This document shows positions 49,081 to 60,600 of a stretch of DNA of 64,000 nucleotides, in pieces (position 1 is the stretch's first letter; the number at the start of each line of letters is the position of its first letter). The translations under genes were made by a program, and so were the position numbers. The notes below the pieces were generated by a model. The model worked only from the letters and a program-made list of their open reading frames with translations, ran no database searches and was not told the DNA's origin. Source of the DNA: Ophiodon elongatus (lineage: Eukaryota; Chordata; Actinopteri; Perciformes; Hexagrammidae); contig JACSYO010000389.1 of assembly GCA_016806645.1 (NCBI GenBank), positions 30,001 through 94,000 on the forward strand, given 5' to 3'.

Positions 49081-49680
49081 TAATCAAAATGCTTAAGTAC
49101 AAAAATAAGCAAAGTTCTTATGAAATGAGAAAACTCCTTATGGACAGAATTCTGCTAAACCCTGAGAACATTTTAGAAGATTGAGTACAATGAAATAAGC
49201 AAAAGCCCAAAATATAACAATCTTAGGAAATAAGCAAAATCGTTCATGATAAAAAAAACAAGCAAAATCCACAATGACAATGTTCTGATGAAATAAGCAA
49301 AGTTCTTAATCATAAAAAGTTGTAAATTTCTTAATTACAAAATTAAGTAAAATGCTTATGATTTAAGTAAAATACTTAATTTACGAAATTAAGTAAATTC
49401 ATGAAGTACAATAATACACAAAAGTTCAGCAAAATCCTTAACTATAAAAAAAACAAGCAAAATCAATAATTACAATGTTCTTATGAATTAAGCAAAATCC
49501 TTAATTATAAAAATGATAAAATTCCCTAATTAAAAAACATTGGTCAATTCATGAAGTACAAAATTAAGAAAAGTTCTTATGAAATAAGTAAAATCCTTAT
49601 TGATTAAAAAAAAAGTAGCATCCTGAATTACAAAATTAAGTAAAATCACAAAGTACAACAATGAGCTAAATAGTAAATAT
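49080..49680. repeat. Degenerate A/T-rich tandem repeat
   Basis: AAATAAGCAAAATCCTTAAT-like phrases recur about every 20-40 bases with many changes (AAGTAAAATGCTTA, AAGCAAAATCCTTA, TTCTTATGAAATAAG). It is an old, decayed tandem array. Confidence 0.6.
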
Positions 49681-50098
49681 TCTCAACATTGAGTATCGTT
49701 ATATAGAATGTAGAAGACATATGTCAATGTTTCATGTTTATTCTAATTTAATATATCACATTAACATTGTTCCTGATAGTCTTTGGTTTCTAAGACCCGG
49801 CTGCTTGGACTCTGGTAAACCTGATCTCAAGTCTAGTTTTCAAATGAAACTTTATATCTGTGAGGTGTTTTTAAAGATTCTCGTCTTCAGCAGGAACTAA
49901 TGGGCTCGGAGCTGAGAGCCACAGACAGGAAGTCAGAACGTATGAAGGGACCAACACATTGTTGAGAGTAAGAAAGATATAATAATGTAATATAATATTC
50001 CAGCCTTCTTGTTTAAAGGGAACATTCGTATTAAAGTGAGCTGATGGTGGTTGCGTGTTAGAAATCCATCTGGATGAGAGATGAGCTCCTTGGAGGAG

Positions 50099-50203
50099 CT
50101 ACTCTGCTCCCTGAGCTCCTTCTTCTTCAGCTGCAGTAACACCCAGGTTATAATAATCCAGCTCAATGTCCTCCTGTCTGTCCGGACTCTGCCCCCTGGT
50201 GGC
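50099..50203 (-). CDS. SRCR receptor cytoplasmic tail exon, with ITIM-like motif
   Basis: Phase-0 exon of 34 codons plus TAG, starting ATRGQSPDRQEDIELDYYNL. LDYYNL fits the ITIM pattern (I/V/L/S)xYxx(I/V/L). The remainder is short and acidic (AAEEEGAQGAE). Confidence 0.8.
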   Translation of the reverse strand, partial: ATRGQSPDRQEDIELDYYNLGVTAAEEEGAQGAE

Positions 50204-51535
50204 CTGGAGAGACATGACAGCACAGTCCTGTCTTCAGTTCACTAAACACAGACCGAGAGCTTCATTTCAGTCGCTGGTCTAAACAACAGACGTGTGTCAG
50301 TACCTTAAGGTAGAAGTAGAGGGCAGTGATCACCAACAGCAGAGTCAGCGGCAGGACGACAGCTTTGATGATATGAGGTGTTGGATCTGATCAAACACAT
50401 GGACAGTCATCACATCACACGACATCATGAGTCCAACAGCTCCTATTGAACCTGAAACCTACAGTCACTTCCACTTATTACTCTTCATGTTTACTTCCTA
50501 TTCACTGTTTGAACAAGAGACGTTATATAAGAAGTGGAAAAACTGTTTCCTTGAGCTCGAGAGGCAAATGTTCAGTTTAAGAGCCAATCAGAACGAAGGT
50601 TTGTGTTTTTGTTACATTGTTACATTTGATCTGGTTAGTTTGGGTTTCATGTGACAATGATGTCATCACCTACGTGATGTTTTCATCACCAGAGCTCCTG
50701 GTCAGAGCTGGACTATGCTACGCTGTGATTGGCCAGTCAGCATTAGAGGGGTGGGACTTAGTGAAGAGTCAATTGAAAGCGTAATCGCTATCATTAATAA
50801 CTGTCTCAACGCTTGGTTTCCAGGATAACCCTGGTTCTCTGAGTGAGGTATCTGAGCACACCACCCTTCTTGATTCTGACAGGTGGAGGAACTACACCTG
50901 AAAATGGTGAGTTTGAGGCTAAAGGGTGTAATGACTGATGTGGTGGCAGTGGAGCTTCAGAATGTGCTTCAGTTCTCAGAGAACCAGAGTTATCCTGGTA
51001 ACCAAACCTGCTCTGTCCTACAGTACATTGTTAGCTGTTGTATAGACTTTGTTTAGGTTTGGTTACTATATGACATGTTGACACAATGACAGGAGTCACA
51101 GTGTTCCAGAAACAAAAACCTGCATGGACTCTGTTGTCAGCTGATCATCATGTAAAGAGTCAGCTTACCTGAGACAGTGAGAGAGAGCGGACGGCTCTCA
51201 GAGGAGAAGTTATGAGAAAACACATAGACGTGATAAACACAGCTGTAGCTTCCTTGGTGGGCGGGCTCTGCAGCAGGAAACAGGAAGTGGGCAGAGTGAT
51301 TGACAGCTGGCTGGGTGGAGTTGTGTGTTGAGTTGGAGGAGGTGAAGGTGAGCTGGAAGGAGCCTCCTGGGTACTGTGGCTGGATGGAGCAGGAGATGGT
51401 GAAGGTGGAGCCCCTGAGCACCTGAAACCCCTGCTGCTGGGCCTCGGAGACCCCGTACATGGAGGAGGACACAGAGATGATTGGCTGAAGCAGCAGGTCT
51501 GTAAACACAGAGAGATGATGAAAGTTCACAGGTCT

Positions 51536-51603
<68 letters not shown>

Positions 51604-54600
51604 GGTGTGTCCTAACAGGTGGAGCTCAGCAGTCTATGGAGAGTTTGAAGCTTCCATAAACAAGACCATCTCTCTTTAGGATGTCGTTGTCCTGGATAAC
51701 TTTACAGTTCAGTCCAATGGAAACCCACTGACTGTCACTGTGAGGAAGAAACATACTGGAAACATTGTTGTCAGAGATGATGTAATAGATGATATCAATG
51801 ATGGATTTACCTGAGCAGGTGAGATCCAGGACGGAGGAAGAGGAATGTGATGTTACACAATCCCTCAGAGCAGATCCAGACTGAACAGAGTCAGAGTTGA
51901 TCCTCCACACAGATCTCTTTGAGGACTTCTTTCTCCGTCTCAAAGAAACAGCAGAGCCACAGTTCAGCTCTCTACAGGCAACAGCTGCTTCCTTCATGTT
52001 CCAGTCAGGGTCATCTACTGGTCTCCATTCTCCTTGATGTTTCACCTCCAGTTTTCCTGCACAGCGACTGCCTCCTCCCACCAACCTGACAGGTTCTGAA
52101 CAGAAACAAGAGAGTCGTCAGTAAAAGAACAAAGTGAGTTTCAGTAGAACAGAAATGAACCCGATCAAAGCTGCAGCTCCTCTTCTACCTGAGCAGGTGA
52201 GTCCAACAGCTTTGCCAGGTGAGCAGGTGTTTCTATCTGAGCCTGAGCTTCTACAGTCCAGGAGAGCAGACTCATTGCCTCCACACTGGAACTCTTTGGT
52301 CCACATTGGAGCCTCCACTTCTCTATAGAGCGCCCTCTGGAGGACTGAAGGAGCCCCACAGCCAAGCTCCCTACAGACCACCTCTGCATCCTGCTGGTCA
52401 AAGTCATCTTCACACACTGAGGACCACCACTGGTTGGACTGGTTAGTCTTCACCTCCAGTCTGCCTGAACACAGACTAGTACCATTCAGCAGCTTGACAG
52501 AGTCTGGAGAGATGAAAGAAGATGAAAGAGAGAGAGAGATTAAAGACACCAGACACTAAATAAAAAGATCAAGTCAATCAAAAATAATATAAATAATATT
52601 AATTAATATTAATAATTATAATAATAACCCATAACATATCATACCATAATACTGGTTCAATACATACAGTACATATGACATAAGTAGAATGGGTCACAAT
52701 GGTATAAAACTAACATAACTGGGTCAGACACCAGGTCTAGACCAGTGGGGCCCAACCAGTCCATCTGACTGGTTTCCAGCTGATTGTGAGAAACTGAGTC
52801 CCATTAATAGAATCATGAAATGAATGATCTATTGTTCTCTTGTGCACGCTCCGCTCTATAACAGTGGAACCACACAGGTGTCCTGTCAGATACAACTCAA
52901 CACGAGGGAGACAACACATCAAATTACACAAACATTAAGAGGAGTAAGATCATCAAATTCATCACTGAACACAAAAACACTTTTACATGTCGACTCCTGT
53001 AAACATCACTTTAACAACTTCAACAACCACCAATAATAAATCACAGTAAAGCTTTGGCTTGCTGGTGTATGCTGGGTAATGTCCAGGAGACAACCTCCGG
53101 TTCTGCTGAGTGAAGTCAAAGCTTCATGTGTTAAAGCTGCATTCTCTCTCCTGACCATCAGGGGGTGACTCCTCTGGTTGTATAGAAGTCTATGAGAAAA
53201 TGACTCTACTTCTCTCTTGATTTATTCACTCAGTAAACATTGTAAACACATTTTTGCTACGAAGTATTTTATGCAACTAAACCAGCTGCAGTGTAGAACA
53301 TCTGCTTCCTGTTTACACCGTCACACACATGCCCAGGATACGTGAACGGTCATGTGATATGAGTTGTCAAAGGTTGCCGTGTGGATGGAAATCATTCGAA
53401 AACGATGCTGAAACGCCGTATGGACGGAGATTGTTATAAGTGAGGCTGTAGCCTCAGACCTAAGACGATTCGCACACACAAAGGGGAGCACACAGACTAA
53501 ATACTCTAGGGGGGTTGTTACTGGGAACAGGTGAAGCTGATCAGGGCGGGGAAAGGTAATCATACTGGCAGGAAACACACAAGGGCAGGAAGTGAAGTCA
53601 TATAAAACAAGAGTGAGGAGGAATGAAAACATAAAACAGGAAACCCAAAAGGGACAAATGTGAAAACAAGGACAACATAACTTCGGGAACTTGACGAGGT
53701 GTTACACTTCTATACGGTCTTTGGCACTGTCCTGTTGTTGCTAGGCATGTTGGGAGTCACGGTCACTGCTCATTGGGTACATCCCAAGTCTCTTATTTTT
53801 TATTTCCTCACTTGAACCAGAAGTTGTTCAATGTCGCCATCATGACGGCCGTCCGAAAGCTCTTATTTCTGCTCTGAGGAGCGAGGCGGGATCTCTGAGG
53901 AGCCATGAGCGAGGATGCACGAGAGCAGCCTTCCAGGAAGTGTTTTAACGGCCGACACACCCCCTCATTGTTCATCAGTTATCTGATTGGACGCTGTAGC
54001 TGATCGGACTGATCGCTGGAGTTTCATACCAGAATGAAGATGGATTACAGATTAAACTCAAGTTATATATTTGATTTGTTTACTGATTCACCATCTGGTT
54101 AAAATATATGTTCATTGTAGGTCTGAACAACAAAAAGACCACAAACAACTTTCTTCAATCATAAAAAGATTTGTCTTTTCATGATCTGTTAATTCCCTCA
54201 ATAACTTTGATTATGGATAAAATTATAGTCATTTTATTCAGTCACGTGAGGCTGATCATTCCTGAGTGTCAGGTTTGAGGAGTTATATAATTTAAGTTTA
54301 ACCTGAAACATTGAGTCTAATAAATTAATTCCAGTGTTCAAGAGAAACCATAATCATATCCTAGATTATTTATTAATGACTTCACAATCAGAATTTCAAA
54401 ACATACAGACGCAAATAATTAATAAATAAGACAAACGCATTCCACCGGTAGAAATCGGTCCTGTGTGTATAAGCAGAAAACAGAACACAGTATAAATACC
54501 ACAAACTGTATATAAATACTCAATGCAGTTTGTTGATTCGGTTAAATGCTACAGAGAGAAAACATCTCTATTCTGTTAGTGATGATAAATGTGTCTTTAT

Positions 54601-57600
54601 TAGTATTAGTACAGTGATAATAGCTGTGTGTTTATTAGTATTAGTACAGTGATAATAGCTGTGTATTTATTACTATTAGTACACTGATGATAAGTCTCTC
54701 ACGCTGTGATCAGCTGATTCGCCGTCATCAGAAACAGACGTCGCTTCACGTGACGCTTAAGAGGAAAGGATGTCAAATTTAATTTAAAACATGTTTCCTC
54801 GTTTCCTCTCTCCTCGCATGGTTATTGAAAACTGTCAATGTGATCGACCAGCTAGCTACGTTAGCTCAAAACACAAATATCAAAAGATCTAAAACTTAAC
54901 ATATTTAGTTAGACTGGGAGGAGAATTCTTTTTCTGTTTACTGAAAATCAAACACAGTCTGTCTCATCTGTATTGTGAGCGAGGTCTTACCAAAGTAGGA
55001 CAATTTGGAGCGTCATCATTAAACGGTGCAAAGAAGCTAAGAGAAGGATTAGTGATAACGGGTTCATCATATTGTTCATACAGAGACTTTCATGAATAGT
55101 ATCAGTGTTCCACCTGGACAGCTTTGCTGCTGAGAAAGAGATTCTCCCACTGCAGATTTACATTGAGATCAAATCAAGGGAAACACCTGGCATGAATGAA
55201 GAGTTATGGGACTTACTGATGGAACACAAGTATCCACACCTCAGAAGATGTTCCTTGAACCTGATGAAGAAACATGTCTCCACTTCAGAAATACCAGGTG
55301 CTGAGCAAGTAGAGTTAAACATGCAAAAAAGTCATGTTTGAAAGCAAACAATGAGGAATCTAATGGTACACAAATAAAGAAGCGACAGGTGAAGGCTCAT
55401 GAAGGGATAGAGCCACCTCAGAGAATGTTTTATAGACAGATTCACAGTATGTCGTGAGGGAGGGACCAAACACATGAATTAGATTGGAACATATATGTCA
55501 CTGATGGGCTTACCTGAGCAGATGAGATCCAGGACGGAGGAAATATAATATGATGTTACACACTCCCTCAGAGCAGATCCAGGCTGAACACAGTGAGAGT
55601 CGATGCTCCACACAGATCTCTCTGAGGACTTCTTTATCTGTCTCACAGAAACAGCAGAGCCACAGTCCAGCTCTCTACAGGCAACAGCTGCTTCCTTCAG
55701 GTTCCAGTCAGAGTCTTCTCCTGGTCTCCATTCTCCTTGATGTTTCACCTCCAGTGTTCCTGCACAGCGACTGCCTCCTCCCACCAACCTGACAGGTTCT
55801 GAACAGAAACAAGAGAGTCGTCAGTAAAAGAACAAAGTGAGTATCAGTAGAACAGAAATTAATCAGATCAAAGCTGCAGCTCCTCTTCTACCTGAGCAGG
55901 TGAGTCCAACAGCTTTGCCAGGTGAGCAGGTGTTTCTATCTGAGCCTGAGCTTCTACAGTCCAGGAGAGCAGACTCATGGCCTCCACACTGGAACTCTTT
56001 GGTCCACATTGGAGCCTCCACTTCTCCATAGACCGCCCCCTGGAGGACTGAAGGAGCCCCACAGCCAAGCTCCCTACAGACCACCTCTGCATCCTGCTGG
56101 TCAAAGTCATCTTCACACACTGAGGACCACCACTGGTTGGACTGGTCAGTCTTCACCTCCAGTCTGCCTGAACACAGACTATTCCCATTGAGCAGCCTGA
56201 CAGAGTCTGGAGAGATGATAGAAGATGAAACAGAGAGAGATTAAAAACACCATACACTAAATAAAAAGATTACATGAAACAAGAATTCAGAGACACAATA
56301 AAAAATACATTTTGGAACAGGTGAAGCTGATCAGGGCGGAGAAAGGTAATCACACTGGCAGGAAACACACAAGGGCAGGAAGTGAAGTCATCTAAAATGA
56401 GAGTGAGGAGGAATGAAAACATAAAACAGGAAACCCAAAAGTGATAAATGTGAAAACAAGGAAAACATAACTTCTGGAACTTGACGAGGTGTTACACTTC
56501 TATACGGTCTTTGGTACTGTCCTGTTGTTGCTCGGCATGTTGGGAGTCACGGTCACTGCTCATTGGGTACATCCCAAGTCTCTTATTTTTTATTTCCTCG
56601 CTTGAACCAGAAGGTGTTCTGCGCCGCCATCTTGACGGCCGTCCCAGAGCTCTTATTTCTGCTCTGAGGTGCGAGGAGCGAGGAGCGAGGAGGCGCCATG
56701 AGCGAGTATGCACGAAAACAGCCTTCCAGGAAGTGTTTTAACGGCCAACACGCCCCCTCATTGTTCATCAGTTATTTGATTGGACGCTGCAGCTGATTGG
56801 ACTGATCGCTGGAGTTTCATACCAGAGTGAAGACGGATCACAGATTAAACTCAAGTTATGAATTTGATTGGTTTTCTGATTCAACATCTGGTTAAAATAT
56901 ATGTTCATTGTAGGTCTGAACAACAAAAAGACCACAAACAACTTTCTTCATTAATTAATGATCTTTTCATGATCTGTTAATTCCATCAATAACTTTTATC
57001 ATGAATACAATTATAGTCATTTCGATTCAGTCACGTGAGTCTGATCATTCCTGAGTTTGGGTTTGATGAGTTATATAATTTAAGTTTAACCTGAAACATT
57101 GATCCTCATAAATGAATTCCATTTTTCAAGAGAAACCATAATCATATTCTGGGTTATTTAATAATGACTTTACAATTAGAATTTCAAAATATACAAATGG
57201 AAAATAATTAATAAATAAGAAACGCATTCAAGCAGTAGAAATTGGTCCTGCGTGTATAAGCAGAACACAGAACACAGTATAAATACCACAAACTGTATAT
57301 AAATACTCAATGCAGTTTGTTGACCAGGTAACAGGCTACAGAGAGAAAACATCTATACTTTGTTAGTGATGATTACTGTGTCTTTATTAGTATAAGTACA
57401 GTGATGATAACTGTCTTTATTAGTATTAGTACAGTGATCTAAAGTCTCTCCAGCTGATCCGCCGTCATCAGAAACAGATGTCGCTTCACGTGACGCTTTA
57501 GAGGAAAGGGCGTCTCATTTCTCTTAAAACATGTTTCCTCGTTTCCTCTCTCCTCGCATGGTTTCCTTGTGTCTCTCCATGCATCCCTGTTGGGAGGGAC

Positions 57601-60600
57601 TAAGACGCAAGGAAAAGACACAAGTGAGGGAAACGAGGATGGAGTTAAGAGACTTGGAATGTTCCCTTTGTCAGTGACAAGCTGGAGAAGTTTAGAACTG
57701 TCCATGTGATCGACCAGCGAGCTACGTTAGCTCAAAACACAAATATAAAAATATCTAAAACTTAACACATTTAGTCAGACTGGGAGGAGAAATCTCTTTC
57801 TGTTTACTGAAACTCAAACACAGTCTGTCTCATCTGTATTGTGAGCGTGGTCTTACCAAAGTAGGACAATATGGAGCGTCATCATTAAACGGTGCACAGA
57901 AGCTAAGAGAAGGATTAGTGCTAACGGGTTCATCATATTGTGCAAACAGAGACTTTCATGAATAGTATCAGTGTTCCACCTGGACAGCTTTGTTGCTGAG
58001 AAAGAGATTCTCTCACTGCAGATTTACATTGAGATCAAATCAAGGGAAACACCTGCATGAATGAAGAGTTATGGGACTTACTGATGGAACACAAGTATCC
58101 ACACCTCAGAAGATGTGCCTTGAACTTGATGAAGAAACATGTCTCTACTTCAGAAATACCAGGTGCTGAGCCAGTAGAGTTAAACATGCAAAACAGTCAC
58201 ATTTGAAAGCAGACAATGGGGAATCTAATGGTACACGAATAAGGAAGAGACAGGTGAAGGCTCATGAAGGGATAGAGCCTCCTCAGAGAGTGTTTTATAG
58301 ACAGATTCACAGTATGTAGTTAGGGAGGGACTGGACCAAAACACATGAATTAGATTGGGACATAGATGATGTCACTGATGGGCTTACCTGAGCAGGTGAG
58401 ATCCAGGATGAAGGAAGAGGAATCTGATGTTACACACTCCCTCAGAGCAGATCCAGACGGAACACAGTCAGAGTTGATCCCCCACACAGATCTCTCTGAG
58501 GACTTCTTTATCTGTCTCACAGAAACAGCAGAGCCACAGTCCAGCTCTCTACAGACAATAGCTGCTTTCTTCAGGTTCCAGTCAGAGCCAACAACTGGTC
58601 TCCAGTCTCCTTGTTTCACCTCCAGTGTTCCTTCACAGCGACTGCCTCCTCCCACCAACCTGAAAGGTTCTGAACAGAAACAAGAGAGTCGTCAGAAAAA
58701 GAACAAAGTGGGTTTCAGTAGAACAGAAATGAACCAGATCAAAGCTGCAGCTCCTCTTCTACCTGAGCAGGTGAGTCCAGCAGCTTTGCCAGGTGAGCAG
58801 GTGTTTCTATCTGAGCCTGAGCTTCTACAGTCAAGGAGAGCAGACTCATTGCCTCCACACTGGAACTCTTTGGTCCACTTTGGAGCCTCCACTTCTCCAT
58901 AGAGCGCCCCCTGGAGGACTGAAGGAGCCCCACAGCCAAGCTCCCTACAGACCACCTCTGCATCCTGCTGGTCAAAGTCATCTTCACACACTGAGGACCA
59001 CCACTGGTTGGACTGGTTAGTCTTCACCTCCAGTCTGCCTGAACACAGACTAGTCCCATTCAGCATCCTGACAGAGTCTGGAGAGATGAAAGAAGATGGA
59101 AGAGAGAGAGATTAAAGACACCAGACAGTAAATAAAAAGATGTCATAAAACAAGAATTCAAAGACACAATTAAAATATACAGTCAGTCAAAAATACTAAT
59201 AATATCAATAAGAAATCTTAATAATTATAATAATAACTCATAACATATCATACCACAATACTGGTTCAATACATACAGTACATATGACATAAGTAGAATG
59301 GATCACAATGGTATAAAGCTAACATAACTGGGTCAGACACCAGGTCTAGACCAGTGGGGCCCAACCAGTCCATCTGACTGGTTTCCAGCTGATTGTGAAA
59401 ACTTAGTCCCATGAATAGAATCATGAAATGAATGATCTATTGTTCTCTTGTGCACGCTCCGCTCTATAACAGTGGAAACACACAGGTGTCCTGTCAGATA
59501 CAACTCAACACGAGGGAGACAACACATCAAATTACACAAACATTAAGAGGAGTAAGATCATCAAATTCATCACTGAACACAAAAACACTTTTACATGTCG
59601 ACTCCTGTAAACATCACTTTAACAACTTCAACAACCACCAACAATAAATCACAGAAAAGTTTTGGCTTGCTGGTGCATACTGGGTAATGTCCAGGACACA
59701 ACCATCAGTTCTACTGAGTGAAGTCAATGCTTCATGTCTTAAAGCTGCATTCTCTCTCCTGACCATCAGGGGGCGACTCCTCTGGTTGTATAGAAGTCTA
59801 TAGAAAATGACTCTACTTCTCTCTTGATTTATTCCCTCAGTAAACATTGTAAACATGAGTTCATGGTCTCAATCTCTAGTTTCAAGCCTTATTAAATACA
59901 GCATGATGTTCATTTCGTAAATTATGGTCCATTTAAAGTCAAACAGACCATAAAGCAGGGTATGTTTTTGGGCGGGGCTACAAGGTGATTGACAGGTCTG
60001 TACAAGATACGTTCACACAAAGGGGAGCACACAGACTAAATACTCTAGGGGGGTTGTTACTGGGACCAGGTGAAGCTGATCAGAGCGGGGAAAGGTAATC
60101 ACACTGGCAGGAAACACACAAGGGCAGGAAGTGAAGTCATCTAAAACGAGAGTGAGGAGGAATGAAAACATAAAACAGGAAACCCATAATTGACAAATGT
60201 GAAAACAAGGACAACATAACTTCTGGAACTTGACGAGGTGCTACACTTCTATACGGTCTTTGGCACTGTCCTGTTGTTGCTAGGCATGTTGGGAGTCATG
60301 GTCACTGCTCATTGGGTACATCCCAAGTCTCTTATTTTTTATTTCCTTGCTTGAACCAGAAGTTGTTCTGTACCGCCATCTTGACGACCGCCCCAAAGCT
60401 CTTATTTCTGCTCTGAGGAGCGAGGAGGGATCTCTGAGGAGCCATGAGCGAGGATGCACGAGAGCAGCCTTCCAGGAAGTGTTTTAACGGCCGACACGCC
60501 CCCTCAATGTTCATCAGTTATCTGATTGGACGCTGTAGCTGATCGGACTGATCGCTGGAGTTTCATACCAGAGTGAAGACGGATCACAGAATAAACTCAA

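Larger units (their letters stand above)
51811..55513. repeat. Tandem unit 1 (A1-B1 plus flank), 3.70 kb
   Basis: Contains A1, B1, block X (about 52560-53300) and block Y (about 53460-55480). Block Y has lost the segment corresponding to about 57560-57690 of unit 2. Confidence 0.85.
55514..58387. repeat. Tandem unit 2, 2.87 kb (block X deleted)
   Basis: A2 and B2 followed directly by block Y at about 56320. The roughly 0.85 kb corresponding to 59180-60060 of unit 3 is absent. Confidence 0.85.

Noticed and set aside
49933..50223. 96-codon frame on minus over the receptor tail
   Set aside because: Wrong frame for the transmembrane exon; the phase-0 frame ends at TAG 50099-50101.
52134..52446. 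Plus-strand frames over the SRCR B exons (recurring in all four units)
   Set aside because: Antisense shadows; the minus frame has the full SRCR cysteine pattern and splice sites.
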